Shown here: piece after piece, positions 8,835 through 17,577 of the stretch
Layout of the letters: every line of letters begins with the position of its first letter
How positions within the stretch are numbered: position 1 is the stretch's first letter
Assembly (NCBI RefSeq): GCF_900167085.1
Contig: NZ_FUXA01000008.1
Location: forward strand, 179,702 to 243,701
Length of the DNA stretch: 64,000 nt
Reading direction: 5' to 3'
Source of the DNA: Eubacterium ruminantium
GTDB taxonomy: Bacteria; Bacillota; Clostridia; Lachnospirales; Lachnospiraceae
The notes under the pieces: model-generated
Database searches by the model: none
Told to the model about the DNA's origin: nothing
What the model saw: the letters and a program-made list of their open reading frames with translations, nothing else
Translations under genes and position numbers: made by a program

Positions 8835-10707
8835 ACTTGCTGATTACGTTGCGGACTTTCTTGTTTCGCACGGAATTAAAGATATATTCAGTGTTGTAGG
8901 CGGTGGAGCGATGCATTTAAATGATGCCTTCGGACATCATGAGGGATTGCATGTGACTTATAACCATCATGAGCAGGCGTGTGCTATTGCAGCAGAAGCT
9001 TATGCGAGAATTGACAATAAAATCGCAGCGGTTTGTGTAACTACAGGACCCGGCGGAACAAATGCTATAACAGGTGTAGCATGCGGATGGCTGGATTCTT
9101 TACCTATGATGATCATCAGCGGACAGGTGAGATATGATACTACTGCCAGATATACCGCAAGGTTTACCGACGGAGAAGTTCTAAGAGCTGTAGGTGATCA
9201 GGAATTCGATATCACAAAGGCTGTGGGCGCAATGACAAAATATGCTGTTATGATCGAAAATCCGCTCACTATAAGATACCATCTTGAGAGAGCATTTCAT
9301 CTTGCAACAACAGGCAGACCGGGACCTGTATGGATCGATATACCGGTAAATTATCAGGGTATGATGATCGAGACGGATGACCTTATCGGTTATCAGGATA
9401 ATGATTCTGATGTTATTGAATTTGACGGCGAGAATTATGAAACAAAGAAGGAAGATGATGCTTATCTTCCGCCTGAAGTATCTGTTGATACGATAAATGA
9501 AGTTTTAGAAGCTGTAAAAAAAGCAAAGAGACCTGTATTATATGCAGGTTACGGAATTAGACTTTCCGGCGGATATGACAGTTTCAGGAAAGTTATCGAG
9601 AAGCTTAATATTCCGGTCGTAACATATTGGAACGCGGTGGATCTCATTGAAGATGATAATGATCTTTATGTAGGTCGTGCCGGAAATATGGGCGACAGAG
9701 CCGGAAACTGGGCAATTCAGAATTCAGATCTTATAGTTGCGATCGGTACAAGAATATCCATCAGACAGGTAGGATACAACTGGGAAACCTGGGCAAGACA
9801 TGCAAAGGTTATCATGGTTGATATAGATAAAGCCGAGATGAAGAAACATACTATACATGTTGACCTTCCTATCTGGGCAGATGCTAAGGATTTCCTTCTT
9901 AAAATGGATAAAACGATCGAATCATCTATAAATATACATGAGGACTGGAATAAGATCTGTCAGTCATGGAAGAAAGATTATCCGGTTGTCAGACCTGAAC
10001 AGTGGGAAGAAAATGGTTCAACAGCGAATGTTTATGCCTTTATCAAATATTTAAGTCATAGTTTACCTGAGAATTCTTATACAGCAGTATCTAACGGTGC
10101 CTGCTGTGTAGTAGGAAACCAGGCTTATGAGATCAAGAAGGGAAGCAGGATGGCCAACAACAGTGCTATTGCAAGTATGGGTTACGGTCTTCCGGCTGCC
10201 ATAGGAACCTGTCTTGGAGCAGGCAGAAAAGAGACTATCTGCCTTGAGGGTGACGGATCTATAATGATGAATCTTCAGGAATTACAGACCATCATAACAA
10301 ACAGGCTTCCGATAAAGATCTACCTTATCAATAATTCAGGTTATCATTCGATCAGAATCACTCAGTCCAATCTTTTCAGTGAGCATTCGAAGGTTGGTAT
10401 CGGACCTGAATCAGGAGATCTTTCATTCCCTGAATTTAAGAAGATAGCTGAAGCTTTCGGATATAAATATTTTGAAGCTCATTCAAATAAAGAAATGATG
10501 GAAACGATAGATAAAGTTAATGGAATGGAAGGACCGGTATTTGTGGAAATATTTACGGATACCGTACAGAGATGGGAGCCAAAGAGTTCGGCTAAGAAGC
10601 TTCCTGACGGAACTCTTGTCAGTCCACCGCTTGAGGATCTTGCTCCATTTCTTCCTAGAGAAGAACTTGAGAAGATCATGATCGTTCCAATGGTTGATGA
10701 AGTATAG
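8824..10707 (+). CDS. Acetolactate-synthase-like ThDP enzyme (YerE-type candidate)
   Basis: Thiamine-diphosphate enzyme of the acetolactate synthase/POX superfamily, about 627 residues. The N-terminal PYR domain has the conserved glutamate in NHHEQACAIAAEAYAR and VTTGPGGTNA; the central domain follows; the C-terminal PP domain has the ThDP motif GDGSIMMNLQEL ending in LINNSG. ATG 8824 sits 5 bases after GGTGA. Being inside a CDP-dideoxysugar operon and not beside ilv genes, it is unlikely to be a biosynthetic acetolactate synthase. By analogy with YerE of yersiniose biosynthesis it may attach a two-carbon unit from pyruvate to a CDP-4-keto sugar. Superfamily is certain; the sugar role is inferred. 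Confidence 0.85.
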   Translation: MKIRLADYVADFLVSHGIKDIFSVVGGGAMHLNDAFGHHEGLHVTYNHHEQACAIAAEAYARIDNKIAAVCVTTGPGGTNAITGVACGWLDSLPMMIISGQVRYDTTARYTARFTDGEVLRAVGDQEFDITKAVGAMTKYAVMIENPLTIRYHLERAFHLATTGRPGPVWIDIPVNYQGMMIETDDLIGYQDNDSDVIEFDGENYETKKEDDAYLPPEVSVDTINEVLEAVKKAKRPVLYAGYGIRLSGGYDSFRKVIEKLNIPVVTYWNAVDLIEDDNDLYVGRAGNMGDRAGNWAIQNSDLIVAIGTRISIRQVGYNWETWARHAKVIMVDIDKAEMKKHTIHVDLPIWADAKDFLLKMDKTIESSINIHEDWNKICQSWKKDYPVVRPEQWEENGSTANVYAFIKYLSHSLPENSYTAVSNGACCVVGNQAYEIKKGSRMANNSAIASMGYGLPAAIGTCLGAGRKETICLEGDGSIMMNLQELQTIITNRLPIKIYLINNSGYHSIRITQSNLFSEHSKVGIGPESGDLSFPEFKKIAEAFGYKYFEAHSNKEMMETIDKVNGMEGPVFVEIFTDTVQRWEPKSSAKKLPDGTLVSPPLEDLAPFLPREELEKIMIVPMVDEV

Positions 10708-10721
10708 GCGGAGGTTATGGG

Positions 10722-11507
10722 ATGAACTTAAAACATCGTATAGTGGATGATTTAAAGGCACTTAAACAGGATTACGGGGTAGTGTCTATAAAAGCTGAAT
10801 TCGAGGCAGAAGGTTCAAGAAAAGACGAGCTCATTATGCTTCGTGATTTTGTTGAAGAAGTAGGACTTGGTCTTATCATAAAAATAGGCGGATGTGAGGC
10901 GGTTCATGATCTTGATCAGTGCAAACTCCTTGACGCAACAGGTGTTATGGCACCTATGATCGAGACACCATTTGCCATGAAGAAATTTAAGGGGGCAGTC
11001 AAAAAGGTTTATAAAGAGGCTGAAAATGATAATTTCTCAATTGAAAGAATCATCAATGCTGAAACAAAGACCTGCCTTCAGAATTTCGATGACATCCTTG
11101 ATGAAGGAAAAGGATTTTTGACAGGTGTTACTGTCGGAAGAAGCGATCTTTCAGCATCTATGGATATAGAAAAGAAGGACATAGAGACAGAGCCTGTATT
11201 TAATGCTACAAAAGAATTTTGTGAGAAGGCAAAGTCGAGAGGACTTATCACGAATTTCGGAGGAAATATCGGTATAGAATCAATTCCTTTTGTCATTCGT
11301 ATGAATCCGTTTATAGATAGATTTGAGACGAGAAAAGTTGTTATTTCAAAGAATGATAATCCGGAATTTCTGAAGAAAGCAATTACTACTGCCTTATCAT
11401 TTGAGCTGGATTATCTGAAATTTAAATCGGCTTATTATACAGCTATGGCAACAGAGGACGCTGCAAGAATCGAGAGATTAACAAAGCAGGTCGAGTCCGT
11501 TAAATAG
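10722..11507 (+). CDS. HpcH/HpaI aldolase / citrate lyase family protein
   Basis: A 261-residue TIM-barrel protein of the HpcH/HpaI aldolase family. Typical landmarks are LIIKIGGCEAVHDL, GVMAPMIETPFAM and TGVTVGRSDLSASM. Family members cleave or form C-C bonds of 2-keto acids with a divalent metal and pyruvate as product or nucleophile donor. It follows the ThDP enzyme by 14 bases with a GGCGGAGG-type RBS, and precedes an SDR by 8 bases, so the three probably serve one pathway. It might supply or modify the keto-acid unit for sugar branching; that is only a hypothesis. Confidence 0.8.
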   Translation: MNLKHRIVDDLKALKQDYGVVSIKAEFEAEGSRKDELIMLRDFVEEVGLGLIIKIGGCEAVHDLDQCKLLDATGVMAPMIETPFAMKKFKGAVKKVYKEAENDNFSIERIINAETKTCLQNFDDILDEGKGFLTGVTVGRSDLSASMDIEKKDIETEPVFNATKEFCEKAKSRGLITNFGGNIGIESIPFVIRMNPFIDRFETRKVVISKNDNPEFLKKAITTALSFELDYLKFKSAYYTAMATEDAARIERLTKQVESVK

Positions 11508-11515
11508 GAGTAATT

Positions 11516-12427
11516 ATGAAAATAGTTCTCACAGGTGCTACCGGAATGATAGGTCTTGCTATAGCAAGAATGGGAATAGAAAAAAAGCATGAGATCATAT
11601 GTCTGATCAATCCGGGCTCAAGCAGAAAAGAACATATTGAAAAGATGGAAAATGTCAGGATCATTGAGTGTAGCGTGAATGAATATGATTCACTTGAAAC
11701 GGATATCAAAGCTGATTTTTTCATACATCTTGCCTGGGAGAAGACCTTCGGTGCAAGTCGTGATGATGCAGAGGTTCAATTTAGAAATATCGGGCATACC
11801 ATTTCCGCTGCAAAGCTGGCTAAAAGAATGGGATGCAGGATGTTCATCGGTGCAGGTTCACAGGCAGAGTATGGACCAAGTGAAGTGGATCTTACAACAT
11901 CACTAAAGGTTAATCCGGAAAGCGGATACGGTATTTCAAAGTTTGCAGCGGGAAAGCTTGCTGCTATTTACTGCAAACAGAATGATATCAGGTTTGCATG
12001 GGTAAGAATATTAAGTATATTCGGACCGGGAGACGGAAAGAATACTCTTATTTCTTATCTGATAAATGAGTTTATGGAAGGAAGACAGCCAAAACTTACG
12101 AAATGTGAGCAGATATGGGATTATCTGTATTGTGATGATGCAGCTGAGGCGATACTTAGCCTGGCTGAGTCGGATGTAGACGGAAAAATTTATCCTTTGG
12201 GAAGCGGCAACGGAAGAAGGTTATCGGAATATGTTTGCGATATAAGAGATATCATAGATCCGTCCCTTGAACCGTTATTTGGAGAAATACCTTATTATCC
12301 ACATCAGCCTATGCACCTTGTTGCAGATATTAGTGAAATTACTGCTGATACGGGATGGAAACCTAAAACGGATTTTAAAGAAGGAATCAGGAAGACTGTG
12401 GAAGCATTAAAGGCTGAGCAGTCATAA
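11516..12427 (+). CDS. NAD(P)-dependent sugar epimerase/reductase (extended SDR)
   Basis: A 303-residue extended short-chain dehydrogenase. The Rossmann motif is GATGMIG at residues ~7-13 and the catalytic YxxxK is in SGYGISKFAAGKLAA, with a Ser-rich stretch GAGSQAEYG upstream. Family members epimerise, dehydrate or reduce nucleotide sugars. Its position after the ThDP and aldolase genes suggests a reductase or epimerase finishing the branched CDP-sugar (a YerF-like role), but substrate cannot be told from sequence. The RBS AGGAG precedes the start; the gap to the upstream gene is 8 bases. Confidence 0.85.
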   Translation: MKIVLTGATGMIGLAIARMGIEKKHEIICLINPGSSRKEHIEKMENVRIIECSVNEYDSLETDIKADFFIHLAWEKTFGASRDDAEVQFRNIGHTISAAKLAKRMGCRMFIGAGSQAEYGPSEVDLTTSLKVNPESGYGISKFAAGKLAAIYCKQNDIRFAWVRILSIFGPGDGKNTLISYLINEFMEGRQPKLTKCEQIWDYLYCDDAAEAILSLAESDVDGKIYPLGSGNGRRLSEYVCDIRDIIDPSLEPLFGEIPYYPHQPMHLVADISEITADTGWKPKTDFKEGIRKTVEALKAEQS

Positions 12428-12476
12428 TATAGAAAGATAACCGGTTTATATGGGCCGGTGAATCGCGGGAGAAAAG

Positions 12477-13544
12477 ATGAAGAAACGTGCTATTGGTGAA
12501 GTTACCGGACCATACAGATTTTTACAGCTTATATGGGTTGTACTTACACATCCTGAATATGATTGGGATGTGGTAGTTCGTTATGTGGACGGAACTCCGG
12601 AAGCAATGGAAGACCTTGCAAAAAGGTGCGAGATGAGTGGACTTTTCAAGAAGGTCTATATCTGCGATGAGTCAACACTTGATTCATCTATGGGCGCAAA
12701 GATCAAAGCTTTTATGAAGCTTGGAATACATTATATTACATTCAGAAAACAGAAGTATTTTGATAAATTCATTATCGACGTAGTAGGTCAAAATGATTAT
12801 CAGTTATATTGTCCGGAGAATTCTTTCTCTATGCTTGGGTGTGCCTTCATGCATCAGCATAAAAAAGCTCCGATCATAATACTTGAAGACGGAAGCTGGG
12901 ATTATGTTAATATTTCATTTCATTATAAGTTCCCTGTAAATTTAGCAGCAAATATGTTCTTCTATATGCATTTGCTTAACAGTATAGGTAAGAGGAATTT
13001 TAAGCTGAATGAATATGCAATCAAGTATGCATCTAATCCGGATAATCTTTCAGAGAAAAATTTCAAAGAAATAAGAAAATTATATAACGATCCTGAGATT
13101 TTACCGAGGTACAGGAAGCTGGTTGCAGATGTATATGAGGTCGAAAAGCTTGAAGGAAAAGCTGTTGTTTTCGGCGGAATTACTGCCAGCACCAAGAAAA
13201 ATGATGATATTCACAGTTTCCTCAGATGGCTTGAAAAAGAATATAAGGGCGAGAAGGTTTATATCAAGACTCATCCTCGGGATAGTTATGATTATAAGAG
13301 TGACGTGGTTAATCTTTCTATCATCAATCGAATGGTTCCGGGTGAATTATTCTATAGCCTTATAGATGATGAGACGGATATAATCTTTACTATCCCTTCT
13401 ACTATGATAATGAATGTCCCTAAAGAAAAGAAGATAAAGATGTTACGTTATGATCCAAGTATAATGTATAAAGAATATCAGAAAGAATTTGATTCAGTAG
13501 TGAAGCTTGCAGCAACAGACAAGGTTGAAGTTGTTGATGTTTAA
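12477..13544 (+). CDS. Putative glycosyltransferase with sialyltransferase-like motifs
   Basis: A 355-residue protein that I place only by motif. IILEDGSWDY resembles the D/E-D/E-G motif and YIKTHPRDSY the HP motif shared by bacterial GT38/GT52/GT80 enzymes, where the acidic residue is the base and the histidine binds CMP. Around residues 295-310, LFYSLIDDETDIIFTIPSTM resembles the Ser/Thr region of these folds. No membrane segment is evident. It sits between the SDR and the flippase in the polysaccharide operon, fitting an assembly glycosyltransferase. The donor might be a CMP or CDP sugar; CDP-sugars are made in this operon. Hypothetical until a fold search is run. Confidence 0.55.
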   Translation: MKKRAIGEVTGPYRFLQLIWVVLTHPEYDWDVVVRYVDGTPEAMEDLAKRCEMSGLFKKVYICDESTLDSSMGAKIKAFMKLGIHYITFRKQKYFDKFIIDVVGQNDYQLYCPENSFSMLGCAFMHQHKKAPIIILEDGSWDYVNISFHYKFPVNLAANMFFYMHLLNSIGKRNFKLNEYAIKYASNPDNLSEKNFKEIRKLYNDPEILPRYRKLVADVYEVEKLEGKAVVFGGITASTKKNDDIHSFLRWLEKEYKGEKVYIKTHPRDSYDYKSDVVNLSIINRMVPGELFYSLIDDETDIIFTIPSTMIMNVPKEKKIKMLRYDPSIMYKEYQKEFDSVVKLAATDKVEVVDV

Positions 13545-13561
13545 GGGGAAAATTTATACAC

Positions 13562-14863
13562 ATGAAATTACTTAGAAAATTTATAACAGAATCAAAAGAT
13601 GTTTCTCGATCAGCCGGCTTATGGAACTTGGTAGCTTGCGCAAACCTTGCTATACAGCCGGTTCTTCTTATGATGATCATTTCAAGACTCATGGGAGCTA
13701 AGGGGGCAGCGATGTCATTTTTCACCCTGGGCAATACATATTCAAATCTATTTCTGACAATCGGAAAATTCGGTACAAGAGGATACCAGGTTTCAGATGT
13801 TAAAAGAGAATTCAGTTTCAGCGAATATAGAGTATTCAGGCTGATGTGTACAATTGCAATGATGCTGTCCGCGGGAGGATATATCATTTATATGACGTTT
13901 GACAGAAGTTTTACGATGTATAAAATGATAATTCTTCTGCTTATATGTCTTTACAGAGTTCCTGATTCTTGGGAAGACGTTTACTTTGGTGAGTATCAAA
14001 AAGAAGGCAGATTGGATATAGCAAGTAAAGCAATGGTAACAAGAATGGTCATTTCCTTGATAGTTTTACTTATCATGATATTCATAACAAATGATCTTCT
14101 CATATCATATGCGGTAGCAGCAGGTTTCAATTTCTTTTTACTTTTCTGGTGTATCGCGATTACAAAGAATATTATTCCGGAATACAGGGAAAAAACTAAA
14201 ACTGATGTAAAAATGTTAAATATCAGAAAGATATTTTTTGCGACACTGCCACTTGCACTTGTAGGATTTATCACACAGTTTATAAGCACGGTTCCAAAGG
14301 ATGCTATTGATAAATATATGGATCCCGCTTCGGTTAATACATTTAACTATATCCAAATGCCGATATTTATAGTAAGCCTTTTGATACAGGTTATATTAAA
14401 TCCGATATATTATAAATATTCATGCCTGTGGAATGATAAGGAGTTGAAAAAGTTTCATTCAAATTTCATGAAGATCACTTTATTCAATATAGGCATTACA
14501 TTATTCGGTATGGTATGTGCATACTTCCTGGGAATACCTGTAATATCACTTCTCTATAATACAAGTCTTCCGGGACAGAGATTTAACCTTATGATAATAG
14601 TTGTATGCAGCGGTCTCCTTGGTCTTGTAAGCGTCATAAGCAGTTTTCTTACTATCATGAGACGACAGAAGATGATACTCATGGGACATATAATAGCTGC
14701 GATCAGTGCATATTTATTTGTTGATAATGCAGTCAGCAAAAATGGTATCAGAGGTGCGACATTCTTATATCTCGGAGTTTTATCAGTACTCAGTATAGTT
14801 CTGCTTATAGGATATATCGTAGCGATGATCGCTACTAAGAATAAAATTTTAGCAGAGGATTAA
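13562..14863 (+). CDS. Wzx-like polysaccharide flippase
   Basis: A 433-residue, very hydrophobic protein with roughly 12 membrane segments, starting with an amphipathic N-terminus and ISRLMGAKGAAMSFFTLGN. This is the pattern of MATE/MOP-superfamily oligosaccharide flippases, which move lipid-linked repeat units across the membrane. It starts 17 bases after the preceding gene and is the last gene of the plus-strand run; a hairpin follows and the next gene is convergent. The presence of a flippase and no ABC-2 polysaccharide exporter suggests a Wzx-dependent route, although no Wzy polymerase was found in the window. Confidence 0.82.
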   Translation: MKLLRKFITESKDVSRSAGLWNLVACANLAIQPVLLMMIISRLMGAKGAAMSFFTLGNTYSNLFLTIGKFGTRGYQVSDVKREFSFSEYRVFRLMCTIAMMLSAGGYIIYMTFDRSFTMYKMIILLLICLYRVPDSWEDVYFGEYQKEGRLDIASKAMVTRMVISLIVLLIMIFITNDLLISYAVAAGFNFFLLFWCIAITKNIIPEYREKTKTDVKMLNIRKIFFATLPLALVGFITQFISTVPKDAIDKYMDPASVNTFNYIQMPIFIVSLLIQVILNPIYYKYSCLWNDKELKKFHSNFMKITLFNIGITLFGMVCAYFLGIPVISLLYNTSLPGQRFNLMIIVVCSGLLGLVSVISSFLTIMRRQKMILMGHIIAAISAYLFVDNAVSKNGIRGATFLYLGVLSVLSIVLLIGYIVAMIATKNKILAED

Positions 14864-14870
14864 ATAAAAG

Positions 14871-14904
14871 AATCGGTGAATTCTAATTAAAGAATTCACC
14901 GATT
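14871..14904. terminator. Bidirectional terminator between flippase and rfbG
   Basis: A perfect 14-bp stem (14871-14884 with 14891-14904, AATCGGTGAATTCT) with a 6-base loop lies between two convergent genes. Its right arm and loop include the last codons and stop of rfbG, so coding and terminator sequence overlap. Confidence 0.75.
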
Positions 14905-15935
14905 TCTCTATCCATCTCACTTGGTATATCATCACCGCTAAGATAGATCTTTGTCCATTCGACTGTCTTATTGATGGCTTCTTGTATGCCCCATTTCGGC
15001 TGCCATCCGAATGTATTTTTAAGTAATGAACAATCGAGTTTTAAGAATGTTGCTTCGTGGGGTCCGTTATCGGAACGGTTCTCCCAGCTTAATCCTTCGC
15101 CCCATTTTTCACAGAAAATATCAACAAGATTTCCGGTTGTAACACAGTCCTTTTCATCAGGGCCAACATTGTAGAAACCTGCATATTTCTTATCTTCAAA
15201 CTGTGCCTTTGCAATCATGAGATATGCTGCAAGTGGCTCGATGACATGTTGGAAAGGACGTGTTGAATAAGGATTTCTAACGATAATATTCTTCTTTGCT
15301 TCGGCCGCTCTGACACAATCAGGGATGATCCTGTCTACTGCGAAATCACCGCCGCCGATAACATTTCCCGCTCTTGCTGTTGATACTCTTAATACTTCGC
15401 TGTCATAAAATGAATTGATGTAGCTGTGAGTAACAAGTTCAGAACATGATTTACTGTTTGAATAAGGATCGAAACCATCGAGAGGTTCATTTTCTCTATA
15501 TCCCCAAACCCACTCATTATTTTTATATACTTTATCTGTTGTGACATTGAGAAATGATCTTACTGAAGGATGATTTCTCACGCATTCGCAGATATTTACT
15601 GTTCCCATTACATTTGTAGCATAGGTTCCGACAGGGTCTTTATAGGATTCTCTTACGATTGGCTGAGCTGCAAGATGGAATACTATCTCAGGTTCAGCCT
15701 TATCAAAAACCGCTGATATATGCTCAAGATCTCTGATATCTCCGATTACGTGGTCGATCTTATCGGCTATATCGGCAAGATCAAATAAGTTTGGCTTTGT
15801 TGGAGCATCTAAAGAATATCCTGTTACTATTGCACCGGCTTTAACAAGGATTCTTGTAAGCCATGAACCTTTAAAGCCTGTATGTCCTGTGATAAGGACC
15901 TTTTTTCCTTTATAAAAATCTAATATATCTGACAT
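14883..15935 (-). CDS. rfbG: CDP-glucose 4,6-dehydratase
   Basis: Converts CDP-glucose to CDP-4-keto-6-deoxyglucose. The 350-residue protein shows the extended-SDR motifs GHTGFKGSW near the N-terminus, VFHLAAQPIVRESY, the catalytic YSNSKSCSE (YxxxK), and TARAGNVIGGGDFA, all characteristic of RfbG. The minus-strand start has GAGGTG a few bases upstream. It is inverted relative to the rest of the locus and is divergent from rfbH with a 271-base gap, which should hold promoters for both. Confidence 0.95.
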   Translation of the reverse strand: MSDILDFYKGKKVLITGHTGFKGSWLTRILVKAGAIVTGYSLDAPTKPNLFDLADIADKIDHVIGDIRDLEHISAVFDKAEPEIVFHLAAQPIVRESYKDPVGTYATNVMGTVNICECVRNHPSVRSFLNVTTDKVYKNNEWVWGYRENEPLDGFDPYSNSKSCSELVTHSYINSFYDSEVLRVSTARAGNVIGGGDFAVDRIIPDCVRAAEAKKNIIVRNPYSTRPFQHVIEPLAAYLMIAKAQFEDKKYAGFYNVGPDEKDCVTTGNLVDIFCEKWGEGLSWENRSDNGPHEATFLKLDCSLLKNTFGWQPKWGIQEAINKTVEWTKIYLSGDDIPSEMDREIGEFFN

Positions 15936-16206
15936 TAGAGTTCACCTCATTTTTTGTTTGAAAACTGATATCCGTCTATAGTAAAAAACTATTTATCATT
16001 ATACTATATCTAAGCTAAAGTTCCCACATAAAAATATATATTTAACCGGATGTGATCAGCATTTGGAAAAACTTGATTCAAGGTGAAATTATAAAAAAAA
16101 CTGTAGGGAAAAGTCCTGTAATATGATAAGATATAAGTGGGTGAGTGCCCATAAATATAATGCAAAAATGAAACTATGAATATTTATATATACGGAGGAA
16201 TAATCT

Positions 16207-17556
16207 GTGCGCGAAGAAGAAATGAGAAAAGAGATTCTTGAGAAGGTTGCAGAATATGCCAGAGAATTTCATTTAAAGAAACAACAGGAAAAAGATGAGA
16301 ATTTTAAAGAAGGCGACAGAGTACCTTATGCAAGCAGAGTTTATGATGAAAAGGAAATGGTGAATCTTGTTGATTCGGCCCTTGAATTCTGGCTCACAGC
16401 AGGAAGATATACGGAAGAATTTGAGAAGAAATTTGCCGAATATCTCGGGGTAAGATTTGTAAGTCTTGTTAACTCGGGATCAAGTGCAAACCTTTGTGCA
16501 TTTGCAGCTCTCACTTCACCGCTTTTAGGTGAAAGAGCTCTTCGTCGGGGGGATGAAGTTATAACTGTTGCTGCAGGTTTTCCGACAACAGTTAATCCTA
16601 TAATCCAGTATGGATGTGTTCCTGTATTTATCGATGTTGAGATACCGGGATACAGCATAAAGACCGATCTTCTTGAAGAAGCATATACAGAAAAGACCAA
16701 AGCTGTAATGATGGCTCATACATTAGGAAATCCATTCAATATCAAAAAGGTGAAGGATTTCTGTGATAAACACGGACTTTGGCTTGTTGAAGATAACTGC
16801 GATTCCCTCGGTTCACTCTATACTATAGATGGCGAGACAAAGCAGACTGGTACTATAGGTGATATCGGTACATCTTCATTTTATCCGCCACATCATATGA
16901 CCATGGGAGAAGGCGGTGCGGTTTATACCAATAACCCACTGCTTCATAAGATTATCAGATCTATGCGTGATTGGGGACGTGATTGTATCTGTCCTCCGGG
17001 TCATGATAATTTTTGCGGACATAGATATGATGGAACATATGGCGAACTCCCTAAGGGCTACGATCATAAATATGTTTATTCACATTTCGGATATAATCTT
17101 AAGGCCACAGATATGCAGGCAGCTGTAGGTGTTGCTCAGTTAGAGAAGTTCCCTCAGTTTGCTGAAAAGAGAAGAGAGAATTTCAAATATCTGTATGAAA
17201 AGCTTGCAAATGGCGGAGCTGAAGAGAAGCTTATATTACCTGTTGCGGAGGAAAATTCGGATCCTTGCTGGTTCGGTTTTATTGTTACATGCCGCGATGG
17301 AGTAGATAGAAAGAAAGTTGTTCCATATATTGAATCAAAAAATGTTCAGACAAGAATGCTCTTTGCAGGAAATCTTATCAAGCATCCTTGCTTTGATGAA
17401 ATGCGTAAAGAAGGAAAGGGATTCCGCGTTGTGGGAGATCTTACAAATACAGACCTTATAATGGACAGAAGTTTCTGGGTAGGTGTTTATCCGGGAATGA
17501 CCAGGGAAAAGCTCGATTATATGGCAAAGGTTATACTTGAAGCAATCAATCTGTAA
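16207..17556 (+). CDS. rfbH: CDP-4-keto-6-deoxyglucose 3-dehydrase (E1, DdhC)
   Basis: Removes the C3 hydroxyl of CDP-4-keto-6-deoxyglucose with PMP and an iron-sulfur cluster. In the aminotransferase fold the usual PLP lysine is replaced: SSFYPPHHMTMGEGG carries His229/His230, the hallmark of this dehydrase. Cysteines for a [2Fe-2S] centre are seen as C260-x-C262-x7-C270 (DCICPPGHDNFC), with a fourth candidate C198. The 449-residue length is normal. GTG 16207 is favoured because GGAGG ends 8 bases before it. The partner ferredoxin-type reductase (DdhD/E3) is not in the window. Confidence 0.94.
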   Translation: MREEEMRKEILEKVAEYAREFHLKKQQEKDENFKEGDRVPYASRVYDEKEMVNLVDSALEFWLTAGRYTEEFEKKFAEYLGVRFVSLVNSGSSANLCAFAALTSPLLGERALRRGDEVITVAAGFPTTVNPIIQYGCVPVFIDVEIPGYSIKTDLLEEAYTEKTKAVMMAHTLGNPFNIKKVKDFCDKHGLWLVEDNCDSLGSLYTIDGETKQTGTIGDIGTSSFYPPHHMTMGEGGAVYTNNPLLHKIIRSMRDWGRDCICPPGHDNFCGHRYDGTYGELPKGYDHKYVYSHFGYNLKATDMQAAVGVAQLEKFPQFAEKRRENFKYLYEKLANGGAEEKLILPVAEENSDPCWFGFIVTCRDGVDRKKVVPYIESKNVQTRMLFAGNLIKHPCFDEMRKEGKGFRVVGDLTNTDLIMDRSFWVGVYPGMTREKLDYMAKVILEAINL

Positions 17557-17577
17557 AGTAAAGATTCAAGTGGCAGA

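Noticed and set aside
8814..10707. The ThDP protein as biosynthetic acetolactate synthase (ilvB)
   Set aside because: It lies in a polysaccharide operon, with no ilvN or ilvC near it; only the superfamily is shared.
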